From positions 204,679-268,678 of the forward strand of contig NZ_WESC01000001.1 of assembly GCF_009184905.1 (NCBI RefSeq): DNA of 64,000 nucleotides, read 5' to 3'. Within the stretch, counting starts at the first letter, position 1. The number at the start of each line of letters is the position of its first letter. This document shows positions 26,036 to 34,324 of this stretch, piece after piece. The translations under genes were made by a program, and so were the position numbers. A model generated the notes under the pieces. That model saw nothing but the letters and a program-made list of their open reading frames with translations. It was not told where the DNA came from and searched no databases. The DNA is from Parvibaculum sedimenti (GTDB taxonomy: Bacteria > Pseudomonadota > Alphaproteobacteria > Parvibaculales > Parvibaculaceae).

Positions 26036-26396
26036 GCCGAAGCCGGTCCTCGTGATCCTCTTCGATGCAGGCAGGCATGGAGAAACGCCGCGCGACATGT
26101 TCGACGCGGTTGCCCGGCTCCATCCGGGGTCGGAAGTGATCCTGCTCACCACGCCCGACGCGGCTCCGCGTCTTGCAGGGCTGTGCACCACGATCTGGAC
26201 CGATGGCGCGGCGCGAGGGCCTGTCCGGCTTCTCGCCCTTGTGCGGCGCATCTCCTGGGCCCATATCGGACATATCTACGATCTTGAGATGTCCGCCCTC
26301 ACGCGTTTCATGCGCTTTTGTGTGTGGCCGATGCCACAATGGCATGGGCCTGAGGCGCTTCGAGCGGCTCTGCCGCAGGTGAAGCCCGTTTCTTGA
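26010..26396 (+). CDS. hypothetical protein, possible truncated GT-B fragment
   Basis: 128 residues, ATG at 26010 (GTG 26028 also possible). KPVLVILFDAGRHGETPRDMFDAVARLHPGSEVILLTTPDAAPRLAGL looks like the first Rossmann half of a heptosyltransferase-type (GT9) protein, and ISWAHIGHIYDLEMSALTRFMRF fits the segment after it, but the donor-binding half is absent. It may be an accessory protein to the preceding glycosyltransferase or a decayed gene. The overlap with that gene suggests translational coupling. Confidence 0.55.
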   Translation: MVGRSAVAEPKPVLVILFDAGRHGETPRDMFDAVARLHPGSEVILLTTPDAAPRLAGLCTTIWTDGAARGPVRLLALVRRISWAHIGHIYDLEMSALTRFMRFCVWPMPQWHGPEALRAALPQVKPVS

Positions 26397-26535
26397 CTTG
26401 CGGGGGGCGCACTTCAAATCTATAGCTTTGCAGCAATGATCGTCCGTCGATGGCCCGATTTCGGGCCTTTGAGCCCTTTCAGCCGAGCGAATCCCGCTCC
26501 CCGGGCATGGCGGACCAGCTAAAGGAGAAGGTTAC

Positions 26536-27072
26536 ATAGCTCGCAGACCAGTTCAGGCGCCGCCCACCCGCGAGGGCCCGCGCATCAACGAAATGATTGA
26601 TGAGTCGACCGTTCTGCTCATCGATGCCGAAGGCGAAAAGCGGGGCGTGATCCCCACAGTGGAAGCCATGAGGATGGCGGAAGAGGCAGGACTCGATCTC
26701 GTCGAGGTGTCGCCCAATTCCAAGCCGCCCGTGTGCAAGCTTCTGGATTTCGGCAAATTCAAATTTCAGGCCCAGAAAAAGGCCAACGAAGCGCGCAAGA
26801 AGCAGAAGACCGTCGAGGTCAAGGAAATCAAGATGCGCCCGAACATCGACACGCATGACTATGACGTGAAGATGAAGAGCATGCTTCGCTTCTTCGATGA
26901 AGGCGACAAGGTCAAGGTCACGCTTCGCTTCCGTGGCCGCGAAATGGCGCATCAGGAGCTCGGTATGCAGCTTCTCATTCGCGTCAGGGACCAGGTAGAA
27001 GATATCGCCAAGGTCGAGGCGCATCCGCGTCTTGAAGGCCGACAGATGGTCATGGTGCTGGCGCCGAAGTAA
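26536..27072 (+). CDS. infC: translation initiation factor IF-3, ATA start
   Basis: 178 residues. The Shine-Dalgarno sequence AAAGGAGAAGG (26521-26531) is followed 4 bp later by ATA at 26536, in frame with [29 protein letters not shown], the conserved IF-3 N-terminus. The first in-frame ATG (26593) would cut off that conserved part. The N-domain is followed by the basic linker ([36 protein letters not shown]) and the C-domain. IF-3 rejects non-AUG starts, so a rare start on its own gene gives autoregulation, as known for the AUU start of E. coli infC. Confidence 0.95.
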   Translation: MARRPVQAPPTREGPRINEMIDESTVLLIDAEGEKRGVIPTVEAMRMAEEAGLDLVEVSPNSKPPVCKLLDFGKFKFQAQKKANEARKKQKTVEVKEIKMRPNIDTHDYDVKMKSMLRFFDEGDKVKVTLRFRGREMAHQELGMQLLIRVRDQVEDIAKVEAHPRLEGRQMVMVLAPK

Positions 27073-27099
27073 GGCAGCCGCGCCCTGATCGGGACGAGG

Positions 27100-27137
27100 A
27101 CGGGCTCGACGCCGTGAGGCGCCGGGCCCTTCTTTTT
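27100..27137 (+). terminator. rho-independent terminator after infC
   Basis: A compound hairpin: GGGC...GCCC outside and CGCC-GTGA-GGCG inside, followed by TTCTTTTT. It lies 28 bp after the infC stop, so infC is not transcribed into rpmI-rplT here. Confidence 0.75.
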
Positions 27138-27142
27138 GCGTA

Positions 27143-28096
27143 TCAGCCGAGCGTTGCCTTCAGCACGTCGGGCCGGTCGGTAAGGATGCCGTCGACGCCG
27201 AAGCCTGCGAGGCGACGCATGTCATCTGCCGCGTCGACCGTCCAGCAGGATACTTCAAGCCCCAGCGATTTCGCGAGTGCTGTCGTTTCCAATGTCACAT
27301 CGCCATACCAGGCGAACCAACCGTTGGCGGGCGCCGCCGCGATGGCCTTGAGCAGCCGCTCGGCGAAGTTCGCGCCCTGCTGGGCACGCCAGTCGAAGCC
27401 CGCGAAGAAATCGGCGCCATTGGCTGACGCCTTGCGCATTGCCGCATCTTCCGATCCGGGCGCGTCGCGCGTTGCCGAAGTGTCGGCAGGGTCGATCTGG
27501 AAGAAGGGCGATGTCGTGAAGGCATTGCCGATCTCGGGCGCGATGGCTTTCGCATGGGCAAGCGCGCGCCAGTCAAAGGAGACGAAGGTGGTCTGCTCAG
27601 CCATGCCCTTCCGGCGGGCGAGCGCCACGGCGGCTTCCGCCAGGGGCGCGGGCGACGCTGATTGTGCGAGGTCGAGCAGTGCGGTCTTGAGTTCCACATA
27701 GAGCCGGAAATCGGGCTTCGCCTTCCGCTTCACCAGGTCATAGACATCCTCGAGCTTCGGGATACGTGCGCCGTCGAATGGCGTCTGGTCGGGATAATGA
27801 GCGCCATAGCGTGAGCCGGGACGCAGTCGGCCCACGTCATAGGCCTGCAGCGCGGCAAAGCTGAGCTCCTTGATGAGCGGCGTTGGCCGGTCGAGCCATT
27901 TTCCCTCCGGCCCTCGCGCGATGGCTGGCTTCAGGCTCTCGTCGTGATGGACGACGAGAATGCCGTCGCGGCTCAGATGCACGTCGAGTTCGATCCCGTC
28001 CGCGCCGCGCTCGATGGCGCGCTCGAAGGCTTCCATCGTGTTTTCAGGCCAAAGGCCGGAGCCCCCGCGATGGGCAATCTGAAGCGGCTTTGTCAT
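27143..28096 (-). CDS. glycerophosphodiester phosphodiesterase
   Basis: 317 residues from ATG 28096. GDPD motifs: IAHRGGSGLWPENTMEAFERA (catalytic HR and E), GADGIELDVHLSRDGILVVHHD (E, D, catalytic H) and the C-terminal SCWTVDAADDMRRLAGFGVDGILTDRPDVL. No signal peptide, so a cytoplasmic form (UgpQ-like) that splits glycerophosphodiesters to glycerol-3-phosphate and an alcohol using a divalent metal. Its start faces the AT-rich region 28097-28353. Confidence 0.92.
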   Translation of the reverse strand: MTKPLQIAHRGGSGLWPENTMEAFERAIERGADGIELDVHLSRDGILVVHHDESLKPAIARGPEGKWLDRPTPLIKELSFAALQAYDVGRLRPGSRYGAHYPDQTPFDGARIPKLEDVYDLVKRKAKPDFRLYVELKTALLDLAQSASPAPLAEAAVALARRKGMAEQTTFVSFDWRALAHAKAIAPEIGNAFTTSPFFQIDPADTSATRDAPGSEDAAMRKASANGADFFAGFDWRAQQGANFAERLLKAIAAAPANGWFAWYGDVTLETTALAKSLGLEVSCWTVDAADDMRRLAGFGVDGILTDRPDVLKATLG

Positions 28097-28226
28097 GGGT
28101 CGGGCTCGCAATTGGGGCAAATGGGGGGTGAAGGGGAACATATCGGCCCTGCCAAGCCAAGCGGCTGGATGCCCTGGATTACCGCTTGATTTGGATAGAC
28201 CTAATTGCTCACTCCCCTTTTGGCCA

Positions 28227-28256
28227 TTGCCAATAATATAGAACATTAGATATATA
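28227..28256 (+). promoter_or_regulatory. possible sigma-70 promoter in AT-rich gap
   Basis: TTGCCA (28227-28232), an 18-bp spacer, TATATA (28251-28256). The surrounding 28190-28275 is the most AT-rich stretch in the left half of the window and separates the divergent GDPD gene and the small gene at 28354. Confidence 0.4.
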
Positions 28257-28353
28257 TTCATAAGGCTTGTTTGTGTATGTTGCATCCGGAGAGCTTCCCC
28301 GGTGGGAGCGTTCCGGGATTGTGGGCGCTCCGGGACAGAAAGAGGCAGCGGCT

Positions 28354-28605
28354 ATGTCTTTCATGAGCTTCTGGAAACATCTGACGCGGCGACGCCGAAT
28401 CTCCTTCTATGACAGCCAGCATGCCATGCGGGCGGCCATTGCGAGTCTGGGGCCGATCGATCTGACGCGGCTGAGCGACGACGAGCTTCGCCGTATCGTT
28501 GCCGAGGAGCCGGATTCGATGCGTGGAGACGCCGCGCGGCGTCATCTTGCCTGGCGCGCCTATTGTGATCCCGCATCCGGCCCCGATATGCCGGCTGCCA
28601 ACTGA
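28354..28605 (+). CDS. hypothetical small protein
   Basis: 83 residues from ATG 28354 (AGAGG 8 bp upstream); an upstream in-frame ATG at 28267 lies in the AT-rich gap and is less likely. The sequence has a basic N-terminus (FWKHLTRRRRISFYDSQHAM) and an amphipathic helix with LTRLSDDELRRIVAEEP. No recognised family. It precedes the LLM oxidoreductase gene by 82 bp on the same strand and may be co-transcribed. Confidence 0.5.
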   Translation: MSFMSFWKHLTRRRRISFYDSQHAMRAAIASLGPIDLTRLSDDELRRIVAEEPDSMRGDAARRHLAWRAYCDPASGPDMPAAN

Positions 28606-28687
28606 CGGTCTTTCAGCTGGAAGCGCTGGCACTGGCCGACGCTTCGCCTACAATCCTCTCAAAAGAACAAAACATCGGGAGGATGGA

Positions 28688-29935
28688 ATGAAGTTCGGCG
28701 TATTCTACGAATTGCAATTGCCCAAGCCCTGGAAGCCGGGAGACGAAGCCCGACTTTTCCATGAAGCGCTCGATCAGCTCGTGCTCGCCGACCAGCTCAG
28801 CTACGACTATGCGTGGGAAGTCGAGCATCACTTCCTCGACGAATATTCTCATTCATCCGCACCCGAAGTATTTCTCGCCGCTGCCGCCGCGAAGACGTCG
28901 CGCATCAGGATCGGCCATGGCATTCGTCAGGTGATCCCGAACTACAACCATCCCGCCCGCACGGCGGAAGGCCTCGCCACGCTCGACATCATCTCGAATG
29001 GACGCGTCGAATTCGGCATCGGCGAAGGTGCAACGAGACTCGAACTCGGCGGCTTCAATATCCCTGCGCGGGAAAAGCGCGCCATGGCGATCGAGGCGGG
29101 CGAGCAGATCGCCAACATGATGGCGCTCGATCCCTATCCGGGCTACGAGGGCAAATATTTCTCGATGCCTTGCCGCAACGTGCTGCCGAAGCCGGTGCAG
29201 GATCCCCATCCGCCGATGTGGATGGCCTGCACCAACCGCGACACGATCAAGGTCGCGGCCTCGCTCGGTCTTGGCGCGCTGGCCTTTTCCTTCGTCGATC
29301 CGAAGGAAGCGGAGATCTGGTCGGAAATCTACTACGGCATCATCAAGTCGGAGCAATGCGTTCCGCTTGGCCATTCGGTCAATGCCAACATCGCCATGGT
29401 TTCGAACTTCTCGGTTCATCACGACCGCGCCGAAGCGATCCGCCGCGGTCATGAAGGTTTCGAGTTCTTCGGCTATGCGCTCAATGCTCTCGTCGCGCAT
29501 GACACGGTGCCGGGGCGCACTGACATGTGGGGCGACTACCTCAAGGCGCGTGGTAACCGCACGCAGGAAGTGATCGACGCGGCAGCGCGCGCCGATGCCA
29601 TCGCCACCGGTATCGGCACGCCGGATGACATGCGCGCACATCTCAAGGCCTTCCAGAATGCGGGCGTCGATCAGGTGATCTTCATGCAGCAGGCGGGCCG
29701 TAATCGCCATGAGCATATCTGCGAGTCGCTGGAACTCTTCGCTGCCGAAGTCATGCCTGAGTTCAAGGCCGAGGTTGCCGGGCGCGAAGAGCGCAAGGCG
29801 CGCGAACTCGCGCCGTATATCGAGGCGGCGCTTAAGCGGAAGAACTGGATGAAGCCGCTGGCCGACGATGAGATTCCGGTCGTCAAGGCATCCGTCGCCA
29901 AGGCGCAGGTGAACCAGACCGCGCCCGCGGAATGA
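28688..29935 (+). CDS. LLM-class flavin-dependent oxidoreductase (luciferase-like)
   Basis: 415 residues; ATG 28688 preceded by GGGAGG. TIM-barrel bacterial-luciferase fold: MKFGVFYELQLPKPW, YAWEVEHHFLDEYSHSSAPEVFLAAAAAKTSRIRIGHGI, LDIISNGRVEFGIGEG, and VPGRTDMWGDYLKARG in the C-terminal part. Uses FMN or F420 for monooxygenation or hydride transfer. The substrate is unknown; relatives act on alkanes, terpenes or sulfur compounds. The MarR gene follows and may regulate it, given the 38-bp palindrome between them. Confidence 0.88.
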   Translation: MKFGVFYELQLPKPWKPGDEARLFHEALDQLVLADQLSYDYAWEVEHHFLDEYSHSSAPEVFLAAAAAKTSRIRIGHGIRQVIPNYNHPARTAEGLATLDIISNGRVEFGIGEGATRLELGGFNIPAREKRAMAIEAGEQIANMMALDPYPGYEGKYFSMPCRNVLPKPVQDPHPPMWMACTNRDTIKVAASLGLGALAFSFVDPKEAEIWSEIYYGIIKSEQCVPLGHSVNANIAMVSNFSVHHDRAEAIRRGHEGFEFFGYALNALVAHDTVPGRTDMWGDYLKARGNRTQEVIDAAARADAIATGIGTPDDMRAHLKAFQNAGVDQVIFMQQAGRNRHEHICESLELFAAEVMPEFKAEVAGREERKARELAPYIEAALKRKNWMKPLADDEIPVVKASVAKAQVNQTAPAE

Positions 29936-29986
29936 TTGAGGCGGCGCGAGTGTCGCCGCATCTCCGCTTTCGCTTGTGCCTTTCCC

Positions 29987-30024
29987 CACAGCATCCTATG
30001 TGTAGCTACACATAGGATGCTGTG
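29987..30024. promoter_or_regulatory. perfect 38-bp palindrome, probable MarR operator
   Basis: Arm CACAGCATCCTATGTGTAG is followed directly by its exact reverse complement, with no spacer and no mismatch. It ends 12 bp before the MarR start codon, between the LLM oxidoreductase gene and the MarR gene. The core GTGTAGCTACAC recurs imperfectly at 31856-31886 in front of the 4Fe-4S protein gene. Confidence 0.8.
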
Positions 30025-30036
30025 AAAGGGAGAGCC

Positions 30037-30462
30037 ATGACCACCGAAGCCGATGTGCGGGAAAGCTGCGCTGCGCTTCGCGCGCGGATGGCGGCGCGTA
30101 AATTGACCCGCCTCTACGACAGGGCGCTGAAGCCGACGGGCCTGAAGATCACGCAATTCACGCTGTTGATCGCGATCGAGGAAGGCAGCGTGAAATCGCT
30201 GACCCAACTCGCCGACGCGCTGGCGCTCGAACGGTCGAGCCTTGTTCGCAACGTGCAGCTCCTGGAAGGCGAGGGACTGATCGAGGCGGAGCCCTCGGGC
30301 TCCGGTCGCTCGCTCGGGCTCAAGCTCACCAAAGAGGGGCGCAAGGTGTTGACCCAGGCCCTGCCACTCTGGCGCAAGGCGCAGGACGAGGTGGAGGGAA
30401 ATCTCGGGTCCGCCTGGCCCAGCGTGAAGAAATCGCTCCATCTCCTGATTTCAAAAGCCTAG
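30037..30462 (+). CDS. MarR-family transcriptional regulator
   Basis: 141 residues from ATG 30037 (GGGAGAG 3 bp upstream). Winged helix-turn-helix: LKITQFTLLIAIEEGSVKSLTQLADALALERSSLVRNVQLLEGEGLIEAEPSGSGRSLGLKLTKEGRKVL, including the wing. Likely a ligand-released repressor. It should bind the 38-bp palindrome just upstream (autoregulation). A related half-match precedes the convergent 4Fe-4S gene, with which it overlaps tail-to-tail by 4 bp. Confidence 0.88.
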   Translation: MTTEADVRESCAALRARMAARKLTRLYDRALKPTGLKITQFTLLIAIEEGSVKSLTQLADALALERSSLVRNVQLLEGEGLIEAEPSGSGRSLGLKLTKEGRKVLTQALPLWRKAQDEVEGNLGSAWPSVKKSLHLLISKA

Positions 30463-31847
30463 CCCGCGCGCTTCGGCGCCCGCACGCGATAGACGGGAAA
30501 GCAGGCACGAATCCGCTTCACGAGGCCGATATCGCCGTCGATCCGCGCGCCATATGCCGTCACCGCGTCGTCGATCGAAAGATCGTCCCTGAAGATTTTG
30601 TGCAGCACCGGCCATGTCAGCGTGAGCGTTGCATCGGGCGCCGCAGACGCCCTGAACTCGACAGCCACGCGCTGATTGCGCACCGACAGCGTTGCAGGCA
30701 GAGGCCCGTGATCCTCGACGAAGATCGCCAGCGTCGCGTCGAGACCGCGCGATTTCTTCCGTTGGAACGTAAGCGTCAATCCGAAGAGAAAGCCGTAGGG
30801 ATTGTCCGAGGGGATGGTCCAGTCAACCACCTTCACCTGCTTGTGAGGCAAGCGCGCGGGCAGACTTTCCTCCGCATCCGAACCCTTGAGCACGAAGACG
30901 GTTTCAGGTTTGGCGAGCAGCGGATCGAGAATGCGTTTGCGGAAGCCGATGCGGTCTTCGACGAAGCTGCCGAGCACGTCCAACCCTGCGGGGCAGGCGC
31001 TCAGGCAATAGGCCGCCTTGTAGCCTGGTTTGAAGGAAAGGCTTTGCCACATGGAGACGCTCTCGCCCGGCGACACGCGGCAGTCATAGTCGTCGGCATC
31101 CTCCGCTTCCGCGACTTCATGCACCCAGTCGATGAAGCCGCCCATGAACTCCCGGTAGTTATGCGTGTAGCAGGCCGAGAAATTGAAGGTGCCATCGGCG
31201 CCGATGGCCTCGACGGGGCAGGCGGCCACGCAGAGTTTGCAATCGAGGCAGGGCGCATAGTTGAGCGGCGTCGAGAGCTCGTCTATCTCGCGGTCGATGA
31301 CGATGGTGCCGAGCAGGATGAAGGTGCCGAAGCGCGGATGGATCACATTGCGGTGGAGGCCCATCTTTCCGAGACCGGCGGCCTCGGCGATCGGCTTGTG
31401 GGAGATGATGCGCATGGCGGAAGGATAGGCCTGCGCTTCCATTGGGAAAGCGGCCGTGGGCGAGACGGCGCCTATCCCCAGGGCTTCGAGCTTGCGCACG
31501 GCTTTTCGCCCGGCGGCATTTATTTCGTCATAGGTCTGGTGGAATTCCTCATTCGCGACCGAGCGGACGGTCGTCCGCACATTCTCGCGATTCATGCGGA
31601 TGACGAAGCTGACGAGGCTTTTCGCGCCCGGAAGGAGTGCGTCGATCCACGCCTTCTGATCCGCGATGGCCGGGTTGGCGAGCGAGACGAAGCCGCAGTC
31701 ATTCGCGCCGCAGGCGAGCATCAACTCGCGAAGGAAGGCGGCGGAGAGAGGCACCTGGTCGGCCGCTGCGGGACGTCCGCCGGCCCGATAGCGGGCAATG
31801 TCCGGATGCTCCGTCGTTGCGGGGGTGGCGTCCTGCGGCATGTTCAT
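30459..31847 (-). CDS. 4Fe-4S protein, QueG-like N-part with SCP2-like tail
   Basis: 462 residues. The N-terminal 190 residues resemble the reductive-dehalogenase/QueG-type cobalamin fold (ELMLACGANDCGFVSL, ISHKPIAEAAGLGKMGLHRNVIHPRFGTFILLG). A ferredoxin cluster follows (C200-x2-C203-x2-C206-x3-C210 in CLDCKLCVAACP) with a second Cys set around YCLSACPAG. The last 110 residues (SVRNQRVAVEFRASAAPDATLTLTWPVLHKIFRDDLSIDDAVTAYGARIDGD) look like an SCP2 sterol-carrier domain. This suggests reductive chemistry on a hydrophobic substrate. Substrate unknown; likely controlled by the MarR protein. Confidence 0.8.
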   Translation of the reverse strand: MNMPQDATPATTEHPDIARYRAGGRPAAADQVPLSAAFLRELMLACGANDCGFVSLANPAIADQKAWIDALLPGAKSLVSFVIRMNRENVRTTVRSVANEEFHQTYDEINAAGRKAVRKLEALGIGAVSPTAAFPMEAQAYPSAMRIISHKPIAEAAGLGKMGLHRNVIHPRFGTFILLGTIVIDREIDELSTPLNYAPCLDCKLCVAACPVEAIGADGTFNFSACYTHNYREFMGGFIDWVHEVAEAEDADDYDCRVSPGESVSMWQSLSFKPGYKAAYCLSACPAGLDVLGSFVEDRIGFRKRILDPLLAKPETVFVLKGSDAEESLPARLPHKQVKVVDWTIPSDNPYGFLFGLTLTFQRKKSRGLDATLAIFVEDHGPLPATLSVRNQRVAVEFRASAAPDATLTLTWPVLHKIFRDDLSIDDAVTAYGARIDGDIGLVKRIRACFPVYRVRAPKRAG

Positions 31848-31855
31848 CTCTCAAA

Positions 31856-31886
31856 ATAGTGTAACTACAACATGTATATGCACTAT
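31856..31886. promoter_or_regulatory. imperfect dyad before the 4Fe-4S gene
   Basis: ATAGTGTA and TGCACTAT form near-perfect arms, 9 bp upstream of the start codon. Inside, GTGTAACTACAACAT matches the core GTGTAGCTACACAT of the 38-bp MarR palindrome closely. Probably a second operator for the same regulator. Confidence 0.5.
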
Positions 31887-31997
31887 AGAGGAGCCGGTCA
31901 AGCGGTCGGCTCCGGAGATATTGTTTTGCGGGCGTGCAACCTTTCAGCACCCCGGCTCGTTCTGTCAGAGCGGGGTGGTGGGGTATGGAGTGTGGTC

Positions 31998-32384
31998 ATG
32001 CGCAGAAATCTGAAGCTCGCGGGATTGGCAGCGCTGGCGGGTCTTGGTTTGGGACTCGCCGGCTGCGTGGCCTATCCTGTGGGGCCGGACGAATATGTCT
32101 ATCGGCCAGCCTATGGGTATGCCTATTACGGACCCTATTATTACGGGCCCGGCTATTACGCCCCTGGCTATGTGAGCGGCTCCTTCTTCTATTACGACGC
32201 GCCGCACCGTTATTGGCGCTCGCGGCCTTATTATCGCGGCCCTTGGCATGGAGGGCCGCATGATTTTGGCGACCATCACGGGCCCCGGCCCGATTACCAT
32301 CCCGACGGTGGCCACAGGCCGCACGGCAGCTCCGGGCCTTATATGGGGCCTGGAAGCAGCACGATACAACGCCCCCGTCGCTGA
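31998..32384 (+). CDS. Tyr/Gly/His-rich lipoprotein
   Basis: 128 residues from ATG 31998. The signal peptide MRRNLKLAGLAALAGLGLGLAGC ends in a lipobox (LAGC), so the protein is lipidated at C23. The mature part is extremely Tyr/Gly/Pro-rich (YAYYGPYYYGPGYYAPGY) and then His/Asp-rich (HDFGDHHGPRPDYHPDGGHRPHG). No enzyme fold is expected; likely a surface or envelope protein of unknown role. The His-rich end may bind metal. Confidence 0.75.
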   Translation: MRRNLKLAGLAALAGLGLGLAGCVAYPVGPDEYVYRPAYGYAYYGPYYYGPGYYAPGYVSGSFFYYDAPHRYWRSRPYYRGPWHGGPHDFGDHHGPRPDYHPDGGHRPHGSSGPYMGPGSSTIQRPRR

Positions 32385-32406
32385 GGCGCGGCGGATATGA
32401 AGGGCG

Positions 32407-33888
32407 CTATCTGAAGGCCGGTTCGTCGAAGCTTCTGAGCTTGCGTGAGTGAAGCTCGTCGACGCCGCGTTTGCGGATGAGTCTGATCGCCTCTATGCCG
32501 ATGGAGAGATGCTGGCTGACGCGCTGGCGGTAAAAGGCGTTGGCCATGCCGCGCAGCTTGATCTCGCCATGCATCGGCTTGTCCGAAACACAGAGCAGCG
32601 TTCCATAGGGCACGCGGAGCCTGAAGCCGTTTGCGGCCACTGTGGCACTCTCCATGTCGATCGCGACTGCGCGCGACTGGTTGAAGCGCGTGTAGAGTTC
32701 CTCGTAGCGAAGTTCCCAGTTGCGATTGTCGGTGGAGACGACGGTGCCGGTGCGCATGCGCGTCTTGAGTTCGGGCGGCTCAAGGCCTGTCACGCGTTCG
32801 ACCGCTTCCTGCAGCGCCACCTGAACCTCCGCGATAGGCGGCACGGGCACGAAGGGTGGCAGGTCCTGATCGAGCACCTTGTCGTCGCGCACATAGGCAT
32901 GGGCCAGAACGTAATCGCCGAGCTGTTGCGAACGGCGCAAGCCTCCGCAATGGCCGATCATCAGCCAGCAATGGGGGCGCAGCACCGCGAGATGATCCGT
33001 GATCGTTTTCGCATTGGCGGGCCCGACGCCGATATTCACAAGCGTGATACCGAGCCTGTCCTCGCGCACGAGGTGATAAGCGGGCATTTGCGGCAAGGCG
33101 CGGTTGCCCGGCGCTTCTTCGCTGGGCGTTTGCCCTCGCTCCTGCACGAGGTCGCCCGGCTCGACGAAGCGGATGTAGTTTTCATCGCCGCTGCCTTCCG
33201 CCACGAGGCGGCGGCCAAGCGCGGCGAATTCGTCGACATAGCGCTGATAATTGGTGAAGAGGACGAAGCGCTGGAAATGCACCGCATTCGTGCCCGTGTA
33301 GTGGTGCAGGCGCTGTACGGCGAGATCGACGCGCTCGGCCGAGAAGAGCGAAAGCGGCCGGGGGGCACCGGACGCAGGCCGATGTGTGCCGTTCGCGACC
33401 GCGTCGTCCACCTGGGCGAGATCGGGCAACGCGAAGACGGCGCCGAGCGCGCGCACATCCTCGGGGCCGATGTCGGTCGTCGCTTCCTCGACCACGAAGG
33501 GTAGCGGAATCGGCCGCTCCGATAGGCCGACGCTCACAGGCACGCCGTGATAGTCGATGAGCCGCGCGATCTGGGCGCGGTAGTAATCGGCAAAGAGATC
33601 CGGCCGCGTCAGCGTCGTTCCGAAGCTGCCCGGATAGGCGAGCGTGCCCCAGGAGGGGCGGCTGTCATAAACGAGGTTTTCGGGCTCGACCGTCATGCCC
33701 AGATAGGGATAACAGGCGGAACGGGTCGCCGCTCCGCTCCGCTCGCCCCTGGCGAAAGCGGTGAAGCGCTGGCGCACCTCGGCGGCGGATCGTTCATAGA
33801 TCTCGCGGATGCGGGCAAGCGCGGCGTCGGCGTCGTTGAAGGTTTCGAGGTCGCGGGCGGGATGGGGCGGGAGAACTGGTGTCGTCAT
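32407..33888 (-). CDS. amn: AMP nucleosidase
   Basis: 493 residues, near the usual 480-490. The N-terminal Amn domain (about 1-190, YPYLGMTVEPENLVYDSRPSWGTLAYPGSFGTTLTRPDLF) precedes a phosphorylase-type domain (LGITLVNIGVGPANAKTITDHLAVLRPHCWLMIGHCGGLRRSQQLGDYVLA...AIDMESATVAANGFRLRVPYGTLLCVSDKPMHGE). It cleaves AMP to adenine and ribose-5-phosphate, controlling adenylate pools. Divergent from the rpmI promoter region. Confidence 0.95.
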   Translation of the reverse strand: MTTPVLPPHPARDLETFNDADAALARIREIYERSAAEVRQRFTAFARGERSGAATRSACYPYLGMTVEPENLVYDSRPSWGTLAYPGSFGTTLTRPDLFADYYRAQIARLIDYHGVPVSVGLSERPIPLPFVVEEATTDIGPEDVRALGAVFALPDLAQVDDAVANGTHRPASGAPRPLSLFSAERVDLAVQRLHHYTGTNAVHFQRFVLFTNYQRYVDEFAALGRRLVAEGSGDENYIRFVEPGDLVQERGQTPSEEAPGNRALPQMPAYHLVREDRLGITLVNIGVGPANAKTITDHLAVLRPHCWLMIGHCGGLRRSQQLGDYVLAHAYVRDDKVLDQDLPPFVPVPPIAEVQVALQEAVERVTGLEPPELKTRMRTGTVVSTDNRNWELRYEELYTRFNQSRAVAIDMESATVAANGFRLRVPYGTLLCVSDKPMHGEIKLRGMANAFYRQRVSQHLSIGIEAIRLIRKRGVDELHSRKLRSFDEPAFR

Positions 33889-33937
33889 GGCTGTGAAGCT
33901 TAGGTTTCCCCATCGGCCTCGTCGAGCGGTTCGGACC

Positions 33938-33965
33938 TTGACCTGCGGCCTTTTTCCCTTATAAA
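33938..33965 (+). promoter_or_regulatory. sigma-70 promoter of rpmI-rplT
   Basis: TTGACC (33938-33943), 16-bp spacer, TATAAA (33960-33965). It leaves a leader of about 120 nt containing the small hairpin CCTTGA-GATA-TCAAGG near 34050, which could be the site of ribosomal-protein autoregulation; the latter is inference. Confidence 0.65.
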
Positions 33966-34094
33966 TCCGCGCCTTCGGGACCGCCCGGCCATGAAGGGCA
34001 TGCCGTGGCGATCCGAAAAGCCTAGACTGGCTCCGTTTTTCCTTGAGATATCAAGGTCTTCAGCGAACGGAGCCCACCTATTAAGGAGTGCAAA

Positions 34095-34295
34095 ATGCCC
34101 AAGTTGAAGACCAAAAGCGGGACCAAGAAGCGCTTCAGGCTCACCGCATCCGGCAAGATCAAACGCGGCCAGACGGCAAAGCGCCACGGCATGATCAAGC
34201 GGACGAACAAGCAGATCCGCAACAAGCGGGGCACGACCATCATGGCGGACGTCGATACGGCGCGCGTCTTGAAATTCTTCATGCCCAACGCGTGA
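34095..34295 (+). CDS. rpmI: 50S ribosomal protein L35
   Basis: 66 residues, ATG 34095 after [53 protein letters not shown] is the standard L35 sequence. Basic, part of the large ribosomal subunit. Followed after 29 bp by rplT. Separated from infC by 7 kb rather than adjacent to it. Confidence 0.98.
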   Translation: MPKLKTKSGTKKRFRLTASGKIKRGQTAKRHGMIKRTNKQIRNKRGTTIMADVDTARVLKFFMPNA

Positions 34296-34324
34296 ACCGG
34301 AACAATCTGTAAGGAGCTCGAACC

